Positions 1-13,619 are shown, counted from the first letter of the stretch. The stretch: 64,000 nucleotides of DNA from Icerya purchasi (GCA_039619475.1 CM077116.1:150305088-150369087), one strand, 5' to 3'. Translations and numbers: made by a program. The notes: a model not told the origin generated them from the letters alone.

Positions 1-2680
1 ATATAGACAGTGGGTAGAATTTTCGATGCCAAAAAAAAATATATGTATATAATTTTAAACAATGAATTTTTCAGCAAATTTTAACCAGAGATTTGCATAA
101 AAGGATAGTGTGTGTGTGTTGCGCGTGTACACACGCGTACACATTCATACAGACATTTATTAAAAACGTAGATTCCGACTCGTTATACCCTAAAACAAAT
201 TTCTGGTACGTTTTTACTAAACTCGAAATTTTACTATTACGAAGTTTCCTCCTCTAGGAGGAAATAAAAATGGATACAAAATTATTAACAAATAAATGTA
301 TTAAAAAATGCATTTGCTCCTGTAAAGTTAATTCTATTTATTTAAAAAAACGTTGATGTATATGACAAATGATAGATTAATTTTTTATTAAATGTCGGAA
401 GAGGATGTCTCTTGGCGGCCCCTTTATAAGATCGGGCCCGGGGCTACAACCCCCCTAGAACCCCACTAAATCCAGGCCTGTAATACGGTAATGCATTAAT
501 ACAAGAAAATGATCGTTTGATTATAAATCTAAGACGATTGACTAATTTTAAGAATAGTATTGATGACATTTAATTAATAGTTCCATGTTTGCTAGTTGAT
601 ATTGATCTTCATTTCGTGGCGAAATCTCTGACAATATAAAAACGGGAAGCATTTATATTCCATCTGAATCTACAGGTTTGTTGAAGTGACATATAGGAAT
701 TACATATTGTAATAGGAAAGCTTGAAAGGGTAAACAAGTAAATTGATTCGCGCTTGTTTGGCGGATAATCTTAAATCGATAGTTTTTGCCCGAATGGCTG
801 AAGAATGCACTGTGATAATAACACCGTCGCTAGTTTGAATGCTCTGATTATCATCTTGTCTAAATATAGTGTAATTTTGAGTTGTTCTATTTTTCAAGGT
901 GGCTGTAGCAATTCCGCTGCATATTATGAACCACAGCAGAATACTTTAGACCATATCTTATGTAGCATGCGTAAAAAAATTGACTTTCCAATTTATTAAT
1001 CATATAACACTACCGGAAATCGATACGATTACTTAGCTCTACTTGTACATTAGTAATTTGATTTTAACTTCTTGCTGCAGATTTATTGTAATATATTATA
1101 GCTAGGTGTAATGTCAACAATTTTTTTCTCTTTAAAAAGCGAATTTTGTACAGATAGTTAAAGTGACTTTAATCCGCAGCTATCCAATTGGTTTCGGTTT
1201 GATCACAGTTCTTTTCATTGAAAAGTCGGAAGTATCTGCGAATATCGTTTGACGAATGCATAGAAGTGAATGTACAAAAACATTCAAGGCGGAGATGCGA
1301 ATTTCAACCGGGATAATTTTCTTTATTGCAGATTTTTTCTTTATTTCTTATTTCACAGAACGATAAACATATATATTCGTCAAACCACACCTAACGTAAC
1401 TTTTTTAAACATCGCGCACCGACATTAATTACTATCTGTACGATAATTACAGTCATTTTTTACTCGATAAATTTATTCCGTCTGTGTATTAATATAGACG
1501 ACTGCGTACACGGATACACCAGAGACTTAACTGCAATCGGTGTTTTATAGTTTACAATAATTACTACTTATTCGCAAGGACGATATGCAGTTGTTACAGT
1601 CGGTGCTGACGTACAGCTAAATATCAATTTTTATGCTCTGCTTTACTCTCATTTAATTTTGAATAAAATATATTCCCTAGTTATAGCAACCGAAATGCTG
1701 TAGCAGTACTTTATGTTAGAATTTATGGCATGGTAATTTCAACATATAGACATACTCCGCTTCATTTATATAAAACTTTGAACATATTAAAATGTATATA
1801 TGAACACTTTTAAAATTACTTCGTAAATCTTGAAAAATATCATCTTCTGTCAAAAAATAGGATCTGGGATTCAACTTATTCTAAACAGATCGATTTCTTT
1901 CCAGTTTTGTTTTTTTTTAAAAGAAGTTGGATGTTTCTACATGTAAAATACGTTTCCTTCGTTAAGCTGCTGTTTATCAGTAAATTCCATTTTTTATGTA
2001 CATTTTTAATTTAACTTATACATCTAAAATTTAAATTCATACCGTATACATATTTCGTACATCTTAAAAGTATTTAATAATTATAATTTGCTATATGCTA
2101 TCGTTTTTTGTTTTTTTAATTCAATTCTTTCTCTACAGTTTTTTTCCTGCAACCATTTCTTTGATTTCCTCTTCGGTTGTAGCAATTTTTTCTTCTTTAC
2201 AATTTTTTTGATTAATTTTTCTATTGTTTGTTCTCCGACCTTTGTGCTGACCTACGGCAATAAAAATAATGAAATATTTTTCTCACGTCATGTTTTGCTT
2301 TTTATTTTTTTTTTCAAGTTTATTTAATTTTCAGTTTTCAGATATTCTCAGATCTTCATTAAAAATATATTCCTTTTATAGCTCATATTACTTCCTCTTT
2401 AATTATTTTATTTTTCTCCACCTTTTGTGATTTGTTATCTGTTTTAGGCATTTTATCTGTAATTTACTTACTTTGTTTTCCTTATGCTTAAATTCCGTAT
2501 TGAACTGTTGACTATACTAGAGCTTAATGTAACATTTTAAAGTTTTGTTTGATAGGTAGTATTCTAGATTTAGTAATATTGCTTCAACTTTCTTTGATGT
2601 GTGTTCGATAAGTGATATTCATTTCACGTTTTGATCCCTCATTATCCCCTAGATATGTATATTAGTTGTTTTTTTGTTGC
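1..2680. other. no recognised gene
   Basis: AT-rich. A GT/AC-rich patch lies at 108-150. A GC-rich patch at 411-480 reads, on the minus strand, CAGGCCTGGATTTAGTGGGG, like the end of a decayed DNA transposon. A T-rich stretch (2088-2330) gives a spurious frame. Confidence 0.5.
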
Positions 2681-4400
2681 TTTTTTTTAATTCATTTATT
2701 ATAAAATACAATTTTACAATAGTAGTATTATGGTCTGAGGCTCACTTTTTACTGTATTCGCTTATCAGTGTTCCGCAGGTCATCACAATTATATTAATTG
2801 AGTACGCGATTTAACGTTAATACCTTATTATATTTAAATGTACTTCTCTTTGTTTTTCATTATTTCATTTACATATTCCACCGTTGTTGTTGTGTTTTTC
2901 CAGTTGGTAAACCATTTCTCATTGATTTCTTCTATTTTATGTTTTATCCTGATTTGACTGAAGTTTGGACAGCTTAAAAAGGAATGATCCGGAGTGTCTA
3001 TTATGTCTTTTTTACAGTTTATGCATATGTCTTTGTCTGTTATTTTATATTTTTTGAGGTATTCTCCAAAATATTTCCATGTCCTGTTAAAAATTGAGTG
3101 AGTAGAAATTAGGTTCTAGTATCTTATTTTTAAGTCTTTCTTCGATATTTGGAATTAGTTTAAAGGTTCTTCTTCCTGTTTTTTCAGTGTTATACTCCTC
3201 TTGCCAGAGGTTGTTGTATTTAATTTTTATTTCCCTTATATTATTTTCTTTTTTTTATTTTTCGGTAATGCTTGATGATTTTGTTGCTTTAATTTCATTA
3301 CTTTTCTGTATCTGTACGTCAATAGGTAGTATTCCTGCAATTACATTGGTTGCAGTGTAACTGTTCTATATGCAAATATAATTCTCAATAATATTTTCCG
3401 TTGCTCTATTCTAATCTTGTTTTTTTCTTTTTTCATTTTGGGATAGTAGACTGTGCTGCCATGTTCTATTATGGACCTAAATAGCGCCGAGTATACCATT
3501 TTTCTGTCTGTAGATTTGATGCCAAAGGTATTGTTATGTAGAGCAGTTATTTTACTGTAAACTTATTTGACTTTTTCTACTACGTAATTGATGTGACTAG
3601 CGAAATTAAGGTTTTCATCTAATATGATGCCCAGATACTTCATTTCCTTATTTAAAAGTATGTTTGAATCTTCCAGTTTCAGTTCCCTTCCTATGTCTTC
3701 TTTTATATTTTCTTTCTTGTGTTTCCTTGTTACTAAAATGCTGTTTGTTTTCTCAAGATTTATTTTTAGCCCTAATTGTTTCAAAGTGTTATTAATTGCC
3801 TTGATGACAGTATTAATTGGTTTGATATCTTTGACATCCTGAATCCCTGCTATTAATAGAAGATCATCTGCATAGCTTATAAGTTCCATATTATTCCCGT
3901 TAAGGTCACATGCATTATGTACCTTAGCCATCGCAATGTTGAAAATAGTTAGGGATAGTGTTGACCCTTGCGGTACTCTTGCATTTAGTGTTTTTCGATA
4001 TATTAATTCTCCATTATTATAGAATCTTATTTCTCTGTTTAGTAGAAAACTTTTAATTATGTTTAGCAAGTTATCTTGAATATTGTTTTCTTTAAGGCAG
4101 TTTAATATAGAGGACCATTTAATTGCATCAAAGGCTCCACTTATATCAAAACTGATCAGTAGTGTCGTCTTCATTTTATTGTGTATTTTGTTAGTTTCTA
4201 TTTTTTTAATGCAGGTGTCTATTGCATTTTCCTTGGATTTCTTTTTTATATAGCCGAACTGATTTCTGTGTATCATTTTTTTTGTTATGACCTGTTCTTC
4301 TAATTTAAGTCGTATTATTTTCTCGTAGACTTTTCCTAAATTAGGCAAGAGAGCTATAGGTCTGCATGAGTTTGGCATGATCGGATCTATGTATACTGGT
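2681..4400 (-). mobile_element. 5'-truncated non-LTR retrotransposon (R1/I-like group)
   Basis: The 5' side (about 4378) carries a reverse transcriptase. After a frame break at about 3560 the C-terminal region continues to about 2830, with GHGN, a CINC...H...C knuckle (2990-3060) and other tail motifs in several frames. An A-rich 3' end lies near 2681-2692. It is a dead copy: 5' truncated and frameshifted. Confidence 0.75.
3563..4378 (-). pseudogene. reverse transcriptase domain of a LINE
   Basis: Open frame of 271 residues. RPIALLPNLGKVYEK at 6-20, motif A FDISGAFD at 77-84, motif B VPQGSTLS at 135-142, catalytic YADD at 169-172, and KYLGIILDENL at 247-257. The frame lacks the endonuclease and breaks before the C-terminal tail. 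The catalytic aspartates are present, but it is a truncated element remnant rather than a host gene. Confidence 0.85.
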
Positions 4401-4604
4401 TAGAATTAAGTATTTCGTTCATCTCTCACTTTTTTCTAGTTTCTTTTCTCATTGATTTATTCTTTATTTTTCTTATTTCTTTCGGTTATTCTTTATATAA
4501 TTTTTTTATTTTTGTAGTATTAAAATCAATTATAATTTTGTTTACACTAAAATTAAATATATATGTATATCTCGTACAATCCGTTCTATAGTAGCCAGAG
4601 AGTT

Positions 4605-5390
4605 AATTTTTTTTTCAATCGACGTATTTTCTTCGTGAGATTATAAGGAAATTATAAAACCTTCAAAATGTTAAAATTAAAGAGCCCAAATTTTGAAAAA
4701 TGTGAAAATCAAGTTTTAAGAAAAAAATATTTAGAAAATTCTACAACCGGTTCTATACAACTTACGGTATGGATTTTCTTTTTAATTTGCATACTAAGGT
4801 CTCTAGAATACAGGAAAAATATGTAATTCAGAAAATCTTGGTGTTTTTGGACCACAATTTGAGAAATACACGCTTAAAGCGGTAAGACTGAAAACTAAAA
4901 AAAAGTTCACAGCTGAGTCCCTCTTTTTTTAAAATGATATATTTCAATCGCTAGAATATAGGAAAAATACGAGAGGTCCAAAATTTTAAATTTAAAGGAC
5001 CCCCAAATTTAAAAAAATGTGAAAATCAAGTTTTAAAAAAAAATTTCTGAAAAATTCCACAGCCGGTTCTCTATGAGTTTTGGTATTGACTTTTTTTTTT
5101 TAATCTGCATACTAAGTTTTCCAGAATACGGGGAAAAGATATAAAATTCGAAAAGTTTTAATATTTAGGGACCAAAATTTGGAATAATACACGCTTAATA
5201 GCGGTAAAAAAAGTCCACAGCTCTTTCCATGGTAGGCTGGAGGGTCATTCCTTTTTTTAAAGTCGCTATAATATAGGAAAAATACGAGAGGTCCAAAATT
5301 TTTAATTTAAAGGGCTCCCAAATTTTGAAAAATGTGAAAATCAAGTTTTACAAAAAAAAGATTTTAAAAGATTCCACCTCACGTCAAACA
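4605..5390. repeat. tandem array, ~316-bp unit, about 2.5 copies
   Basis: The block CCCAAATTT...ATGTGAAAATCAAG recurs near 4685, 5002 and 5317. Each copy is followed by a poly-A patch and ATTCCACA(G)CCGGTTCT. TATAGGAAAAATACGAGAGG recurs at the second and third copies. A decayed further relative lies at about 5950-6055. Satellite-like; non-coding. Confidence 0.75.
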
Positions 5391-6411
5391 TCGTAGGCAC
5401 TGTCAATACAGTGCTGCATGGAAAAGCTTCTCTTCTATTTTCTTTTGAACATTATGGACATTCCTGATAAAAGATGCAAAATAGAATATCTTTCTTTATT
5501 TTTCCATGGAGTATTGCTGGCACTGTTAACACAGATGCGGCCGTAGTGCTGGCTGATGATTCTTTTACTTTCCACTGAGAACGGAGAACTATTCTCTGCA
5601 GCAGCAGTTATAAAGCTAAACAGTGATTATTTTTTCATATTTCAGTGAATTCTTTTGTATTATCTGTTTATCACCACTTCGCTTTAAACCGTTATAGTAA
5701 CTGAAATATTATTCAACAACTAACCCCGCAGGTTATTCTTAAACTATTTTCTGATTAATAACATCCTCTTCAAATACTGTGGTAACAGGAGATTCCAGCA
5801 GTTATGCGCAGCTGAAAAATCAATACAAAATATATAAAATAGAATAAAAACAAAAACGTTATTATGATAAAATAAAAAACATTATTTCTATATCTACAAG
5901 TGCATTATTGAAAGAAAAAAATTAAATCCTGTTTTGTGGCAGCTAGAGGATTATTTTTTTTTTCAACTGATATTTTTTCATCATTAGAATATAGAAAAAT
6001 GAAAAACCTCACAACTGCAAAATTTAAGCGTATAAATTCTGAAATGGTTAGGAGTGATGATCAACAATGACTTAATATATTATTGCTTAGATTCTAATAA
6101 AGAAAACAAATTTCATCATTGCATTTAAAAAAATAAATATTGTTAATATTTTACTTTAAAAATAATTAAATTTAACATATTCCTCTCACATATATTACCC
6201 TGCCAGCGGTTTCAGTTTTTCAGATATTTTAATCTAAATTTTACTTTTTTAATTGACGTATTCGTGTACTTTTTTAAAAAAAAAATAATAATAAATATAT
6301 GCGAACACCGCAGTCTTTATGAAAATTTACAAAGTAAAACAATTTAAAGTCTGAAGGAACGGGACCCAGCGAGACCAATCCCCTGGTATACATACATATA
6401 TACATATATAT
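5391..6411. other. no recognised gene
   Basis: AT-rich. It contains only a weak relative of the upstream tandem unit (about 5950-6055) and short AT runs. Confidence 0.5.
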
Positions 6412-7581
6412 TGTTACAAATCGATTCTTTAGATACAAATCTAACTATTGGTCACTGTTCCGGACGCCTTTTGTTACAAATTCAGCTTTATGATACAAAT
6501 CGAGTCTTCTCCCTCTTTCGGAGCGCCAATTTATTACAAATTCATTCGATCCTTGTGTCCCTTTTTCGGTGTTCCTTTTACGGGCATTATTTATTATGAA
6601 TCCGATCTTTGATTTCAATTTTCCAATGTAATCGAATAAATAAAAAAATATAAACAAAAATATCGGGCGCCAGCTTGCCACCACCGGATAAACACTCTGC
6701 CGAGCAGAGCTCTAGGCTTTTTTTTACGAAATAAAAGAAAAGAAAAAAAAGTATATAAAAAAATAATATGAAAAAATTCGTGAAAATCCGCCGTTCGAAG
6801 GCGTCCCCGGTGGAGATGTCACGGGCCCACCACGTGTTCAATAACGAAGCCTTCTATAAAACGGGTATATTTAAACAAAATTTACACAAGAAAAAGAGAG
6901 AAAAAAACAGGGGAAACAAATTCCAAACATGACAATTAAACAGAAAAACGAAATTTCGGTCAAAATTGCGATAAATGCATGCGGAAATTAACGATGACTA
7001 GGGTAAAAATAGATGCACGGGACGACGTGATTTTACAACCAAATTAAACGATCGACCATTATTGACTGACTAGCGAATTAATTCTCTCTCGTAATATAGT
7101 GCCATGCACACACGAAGATTTCGGTACACGATGGGCTATTCCAAGCGACATAGTTGAATCGCTGAAATTACCCCGTACCTTATCAATTAATTCGAACGCC
7201 GTCGAATTTTCTAGAATATTTCTATCTAACACGTATTTTAAAGCGACTACGAATATCACAAACTTCCCTCAGCTCAATGTTCTCGGCTCAGCTGCTACCC
7301 GACGCGCACTTGCCTCGGACTCGTAGAGTACTCTCCACTATCGGCTACTACCAACAATACACACGCACACAGTCTCACCTGACGCAGTCGTCCGTTCGAC
7401 CGTGCCCGGGAATTTCGATTTTGGCCGATAAGCATCTCCGATACCCACTACGATCCGCGATTACGTCGAATAAAACGCGGTGTTCGATAAATCACGAAAT
7501 AAATGATTTTAATCAACGAAATATATTTTTATAATTCGAACACTGCTAAAAGATAGCGCTGTAGGTATCGAATCCGTTACA
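6412..7581 (+). mobile_element. possible solo LTR
   Basis: Starts TGTTACAAATC and ends CCGTTACA (5' TG...CA 3'), flanked by ATAT on both sides (6408-6411, 7582-7585). A TATAAAA box occurs at 6855 and AATAAA signals at about 7470 and 7500, a plausible promoter/poly(A) layout. Length 1170 bp suits an insect Gypsy or BEL LTR. The flanks are AT repeats, so the 4-bp duplication is weak evidence. No internal retroviral coding region is present. Confidence 0.42.
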
Positions 7582-8726
7582 ATATATATGTATGTATATT
7601 CAAATTTTGTTATAATGATTAGTTTATTTTTTTCCCATATATTTAATATCTATGTTACATTTGCAAAAATAATAAAAAACATAAACCGCATTATTCAAAG
7701 CAGGAATTTTTCCTAGATAAAACAGATTTCGAATTGTTTGTTTTGATCGTATAATGGCAAAATTTATTTAAATCATTTTTGTAATGGCATTACCAATCCA
7801 AGTTTTTATTAAGTACTCCCTATATTGTGCATTATCTGATTAATTAATTATTCGTGTGCTGTCGTTTCAAGTAATAGTTTGATTTTTTCTAACTTTTTTG
7901 CTTGGTTCCATTTTAATTGGATTTTAAAATTTATCTCACCAGCTGAATGAATTGTTATTTGTTTCGTTATAACAAGGTGACGAAATGTTTAACATAAAAA
8001 TCATAGGCCCCGGAAGAATTTTTTCCTGATGGCAGAAAAATTGAGTAAGGTAGTTTTGCATGCATTTCCTCCCCCATCACGAGCATCGATAACAGAATTA
8101 TAATTTCGTTAAAGCCACTCTTTAATAATATTAATAATTTTAGATTTTTGGTAAATGCATTTTTCGACTTTCCTATTTCTCGACCTCAGCGAAACCACAA
8201 AAACGTGGTCGAAAGGTGGTCCGTGTGAGTTAAGCCTTATAGGAAACAGAAACCTCAATTTGTGTGATGGCAAGTAATGAAAACAGAATATTCAAAAATA
8301 AATCTGCACTACCTTGTTTTTTTTTTCAAAATAAAGATATTAAAACTTGTAGTTTTGCAGAGGTATGAATTATCGTTAAAGTTATACTATTAACCTAATT
8401 ATTTCCGAATTTAACTGGAAATCCGCAACTGATAAATAAAAAAAAAGTATATATTTCTTCTGTTTCAAGTCAAATAAAATTACCCAGAAATATAATTTAG
8501 AAGCAGATATTTCCGGGTTGTAGGGAACAGATTCAATGTAATTATATTTTAAATACTAATATTATTATTCATTCGCTATTTAAAATTCTGTGTTCAGCTC
8601 TTCTTCTTTTTTGTGTAAAATGGAAGTTCGTTGTGCATGGTGCCAATTTTAGGTTGTGCTGATTTTTATTGTCCGCAATGTATATTATTTTAATTTTTTT
8701 CAAAATGACTAAAATGTGAAATTTCA
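7582..8726. other. no recognised gene
   Basis: AT-rich spacer between the possible solo LTR and the long inverted repeat; nothing coding seen on either strand. Confidence 0.5.
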
Positions 8727-9067
8727 CGTTTTGTAGATTTTTAGAATATATGCAACCAGTCTTTTTTCTTAATAAATAATTATGTTAAATGTTACATTAA
8801 AAATATAAATCGTTGACTAGCGCGCTATCTAACGGCAAAAATTAGAATTATAATTTAACACAGACTACAGGTAGTACATTAATACGAATAACAATAAAAC
8901 TACAAATAGCAGCACAATTTATGAAGTAAAATCCTCTTTGAAATGTATCCGAATTACGTGCGAAGATGATGAATACTAGTACAGTTATTCTTGGGATTAG
9001 CTCGAACAAATAGACTAACATATGTAGATAAATCCATAAGCTATTTGATGAAATTTATAAATGTACA

Positions 9068-9178
9068 ATAAATAAATTCCTTAATAACAAACAGAAGTAA
9101 GTATAAATTCATTTATTTTAATAAATTAAAATAAATACCTTATTTTATACTTATTTTTGTTTGTTATTAATGAATTCA
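9068..9178. repeat. ~110-bp palindrome
   Basis: AATAACAAACAGAAGTAAGTATAAA on the left pairs with TTATACTTATTTTTGTTTGTTATT on the right, around an ATTTTAATAAATTAAAAT centre. It lies in the segment that interrupts the left arm of the larger inverted repeat. Confidence 0.7.
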
Positions 9179-9897
9179 TCATTTATTTTATATTTATAGA
9201 CTAACGTTTTCTAGCATATACATATTTCTATGGAACGGATGACTAATATTTTCGCAGTGTTTTTTTATTCAAATAAATTTCATTTATAAAATTTCATATA
9301 CCATTAACAGTTATTGAAAATGTTGTTTTTTTAATTGCTGCTTCATTATGTAATTAAAAACTAATGAAGAAGTATCGGTAGTACTGACAAACAATTTAGC
9401 TTTCATCCTGTCTTAGATTGGCCTTATACGTTAGTTTGATGAAGGAAGATTTTTATAAAATTTAATATTTCTCAGTCAATTTTAAATTAACCGAAAATAG
9501 AGTTATAAAACGGTTTTTAATATAAATTTTGTTTTTACAATCATCGACAACACAGCTTGAAAGATTATATTTAAAGAAAACGAGCTAAATTTTTTGATAA
9601 TTTGTACAGTTAATGCATCACTAGTTTACTGAGATTAATTGTATCCTACTCTTTGGTTTAAAGAATTTTTAGAAATTTTTTTTATTATTATGAAAGTTTT
9701 AACATGATATTTAATTATTTTTTTAAATATTTCTATGTATTTATGCTACTAATGAAAGTTATTCTTTTTAGAAAGTTAAAAACTAACTTTACAGGGCGTG
9801 TAATTTTTGCTTCGATAAATTTATTAAAAAAGAAACTCTAATTTTCAAAGAAGCCATATTTCCCCTCTTCTTTTTTAATATCTCTAAACATATTTTC

Positions 9898-10530
9898 TTT
9901 TTTTTTATTATACTATCTACTCGCTTGCCGTGTATAACTGTCAGGGTCATTACGGCACGGCAAGCATAGGAGTTAATACAGTTTACCTAAAAGGTTATTT
10001 ATGTTGAGGAAAGATAATACTGTTTGAACCTGTTCTGGGCGATTGGACAAAAGAATGTGTAGCGGTTCGTCCTTATTTCTCCTTAATTGTTTACATTCTT
10101 TCAGGATGTGCTCGACAGAAGGTACCACTGTTGCATTGCAAAAGGGGCAAGAAATTGGCGGAGGGGCTCTCTGAAGAATATGATTATATGATACGGATGT
10201 GTGTTCCAGTCTTAATCTAGTAAGAACTGAGAATTCTTTTTTGGACATTTGGATCGGTGACCACCAAGATTCAGTGTTTGGTTTTATATTCCTTAGAAAG
10301 GTTACTTGTTGGGACCAGGATGATATCCAATGTTCTTTCATACTTCTGTGAAGGAAGGAAACTTTTTCTGGAGATGGAGCATTAAATGGCATAGGGAAAG
10401 ACAACACGATGCCTTGGCGACCCGGTCTACACATTCGTTTCCGGGTATTCCATTTGAAATTTATTTCACAACGCTTTTTTATTAAAAACGCAAAAAGGCG
10501 GGCGAGGGTTTTTTCATTAATTCGTCCAGT
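9898..10530 (-). mobile_element. LINE 3' fragment: RNase H end plus C-terminal knuckle
   Basis: The open frame 9973-10434 (153 codons) contains LTRLRLEHTSVSYNHIL, then PPISCPFCNA and SVEHILKEC, a CxxC...H...C knuckle typical after the RNase H domain of jockey/I-type LINEs. Upstream, in another frame, is GIPGNECVDRVAKAS, the end of RNase H. The 3' end has an A-rich tail at about 9898-9915. The copy is 5' truncated and frameshifted. Confidence 0.75.
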
Positions 10531-11658
10531 TCATATACCATTAACTTTTTAGCGATATCGTTTCACTTTTTACGGTTATGATTGTTTTTGATCATTTTTC
10601 TTCCTTATCGATAGTTTTAATAATCAGAATTTGTTTAAAATTTTTGCGCATTGTACATATTATAGCCCTATTTACGAAATATGTGCCAAAAAAGTTTTAT
10701 AAGACCAGAAGTTTTTTTATTAATAAACAATCATTAAATTAAAAAATAAAATAAAAATAAAACTTTTAGGACTTCAAAAACTATTCAATTTAAATAAAGC
10801 ATATAAAGTTTAATTTATCGCATTTTATCTCTCGAATCGCTCTTATGAATATGTATGTCTCATACAAAACCACCCACCATATGTATTTTTATATTTCCGT
10901 ATGTTTCATTCATTAACCCTTGGTAAACTTATAAAAATATTACCATTCTGCGAGTTAATTTATCGCCTCTTCCAGGCATGCTTATTAGTGTTTATTTTCG
11001 TTAGGCATTTTTTCAATTTCGTCCTTCCTTACAAGTTGTTATAACATCCTACACAAATAACATTTATTAATTTATGGATCAATAATTGAAGTAACAATTT
11101 AAATTCCCTGAATAAATAATGTTGAAATTAAATATTTATTTTTTAAAATTATTGATACTAACAACCGAAAACTAAAGTAGATACTTTGTTATTTAAATAG
11201 TGGATGTTGGACAAGATAATTATATTTAATTTATTATTTAAATATAGTCTTTCAAGCTTTTAAACATTTATATTGAAAACCGTTTTATAACTTTATTTTG
11301 GATTAATTTAAAATTGACTGAGATAAAAATCTTCCTTCATCAAATCAACTTAAAAGAACAATCTGAGGCAGGATGAAAGCTAAATTGTTTTCCAGTACTA
11401 CCGATACTTCTTCAATGGTTTTTAATTACATAATGAAGCAGTAATTAAAAAAACAGCATTTTCAATAACTGTTAATGGTATATGAAATTTTATAAATGAA
11501 ATTTATTTGAATAAAAAAACACCACGAAAATTTAGTCATCTTTACTATATAAATTTATGCTAGAAAATGATGTAAACATACTCTTAAGTTAATATTTAAT
11601 ATAATTATTTATTAAGGGAAAAGACTCGCTGCATATATTCTAAAAATCTACAAAACGC

Positions 11659-12689
11659 GATTCATACACTGCGTCTAATATTATTTCTTTATGTTACTAG
11701 CTACAAAATATGTCCTAAAAAAATTCAACGAAGCTGTAATTAGCAAGGCAACTATTAATTTAGAAGAATAAATAAATAAAAATTAAAATTAAGGTATCGC
11801 AAAAAATGTTGAGGTTTGAATGAGGTATACAGAATAGAATTGTTTACGGTAAATACTAAGTTAATAAAATTACTTGATTGATATTTTAGAAAGTTTACAC
11901 TAATTAATATCAGAGTTAGGTTGGTGTAAGTTGACCGAAATGTCAATCAAGTTATTTTACAAATATGGGGTTTATTGAAGTTTCAAATTTATGAAGGTAC
12001 ACGATAGTTTAATTTATTGCAATTTATTTGTAAAACTACCTCACTCCGGTAAATATATACTTCCTTTGCAAAGTCCCGCTGTACATAATGCAAATAACTT
12101 ACTTAAACTTGTGTGTGTGTGTGTGTGTGTGTGTTTACTAAGGGTGACTCCAGAGAAATACTACAAATATAAATAAGAACAAAAAAAACAAAAAAAAACA
12201 AAAAAAAGTGATTATAGTCTTTTTTTCTTTTACTTGACAAAACCTTTAAATTTGGTTTTCTTCTTTTTTGCCATTATTTTGCTACTTTTTGTGTGCTTAT
12301 TTAATCAGTGGGACAATAAGTTCTTCCTAACTTTCGGAAAAAATAAAGAAATAGAATTTCATTTTTCAATTTTTTCTTTGTTCAAGATAACTTATCAGTT
12401 ATTAGCGGTCAACAGTTGTTCTCAATAATATATGTAGCAATAATGATGCCAATAAACTTCGCAATATACTTCACAGTAAACTTCGGATATTGAAGTTATT
12501 TTTTTTGTAATTTGTAATTTACCTAGTGTTATAACATGTAGCCCCCGTTTGTTCCTTTAATATCTTTTTTTTTTTTTTTACATTTACTGTGTATGTGTTT
12601 GTGGTAAATCTATTTCAGGGGCACTTCGTTTAGTTATTTATAATAGATTTCCCGAAAACGCTTAACTTTTTCCTATCCACAGCTCACAT
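11659..12689. other. no recognised gene
   Basis: AT-rich spacer with the GT microsatellite and A-rich runs (12180-12207). Confidence 0.5.
12111..12134 (+). repeat. (GT)12 microsatellite
   Basis: Twenty-four bases of uninterrupted GT. Confidence 0.95.
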
Positions 12690-13604
12690 AGTATTGAATC
12701 AATTCGCCTCACTCTCTAACCGCATTCACATGTTTACGGGCGCGGCCAAAGCAAGTCCTACAAATTCTCCTTCACAAACTGCATGCGATTATTAAATTTG
12801 GAGGCGTAATGTGTACCGAGCGGCTAAACGACTACTGTTTTGTGTCAGAGGCAGAAATGTCTACGATTCTTCTTTGTCACGAGGCATATTCTTCCAATCC
12901 AGTATCGCAAAATGCTCTGCTTATTGCACACTCGCTTCTGTCTATTAAAGCCACCCAGGCCCCAGACAGTTGCAACTGCTTACCAGCGAAAATAGAAGTC
13001 GTGATACACTGACTTTCACTATCCAATATATACGTCATATTTTCGTATGGGTTCCTTGTTAGGGTTCCAGGCAATAAGCAAGTTGATTTGGCTGCTAGGG
13101 TAACTTTATCTAGTTCAATACCGTTCAATACTGTTCAACCTTGATTGGAACCATCAGTTTTTTAAATGCACTTTTCCGAAGAATAGAGTAAACTATGGTC
13201 GAATCAAACGACCTGACTAAGGTCTATCAAGTCTAGCATTGATCTGTGATGGCCGCTACTCCCTATCTCACGTAGGGAATTATCAATTCCATCTAGATTG
13301 CGGTTGGAATACACAGCATTGTCCCGCAACTAGGTTTTTGAGGGAGCACCTCCCCGATCTTTCTGCTCTCTGTGTGGGCTCACGGCCTTGTCAACTGTAG
13401 TACATCCGTTTCAGCAGTGGCAGTACAGTCTCAGTGCATTAAGCCATACATCACTGTATTGTCTGTTATGAAACCATCCGGACTTTGTGACATCTAATAG
13501 ATTGTATTCCCTGTTATAACTTTCCCCGAATCTAGGTATCGTAAAATAGCCCATGTAACTACACACGGCACCTAGATTTGTACTGTAATTAAAAAAAAAA
13601 AAAA
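12690..13604 (+). mobile_element. LINE 3' fragment with RNase H remnant and poly(A) tail
   Basis: Broken frames give AAKASPTNS, NALLIAHSLLSIKATQAP, FVWVPC and VPGNKQVDLAARV, matching the end of a LINE RNase H. They are followed by SICSLCGLTALSTVVH, the C-terminal knuckle. The fragment ends in a run of A at 13589-13604. Stops and frame shifts show it is dead. Confidence 0.65.
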
Positions 13605-13619
13605 AAGCTAATGTCTTTT

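Larger units (their letters stand above)
8727..11658. repeat. long inverted-repeat element enclosing a LINE 3' end
   Basis: Left arm 8727-8795 plus about 9195-9620; right arm about 11195-11658 in reverse complement. Matching anchors are TTTTGTAGATTTTTAGAATATATGC, TTCAAATAAATTTCATTTATAAAATTTCATATACC split over 9265-9303, ACTTCTTCA...GTACTACCGATA, and AAAACGGTTTT. The left arm carries an extra ~390-bp insert (8800-9190). The space between the arms (9620-11195) contains the LINE fragment and otherwise nothing coding. Class unknown: a foldback element or an inverted duplication. Confidence 0.7.
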
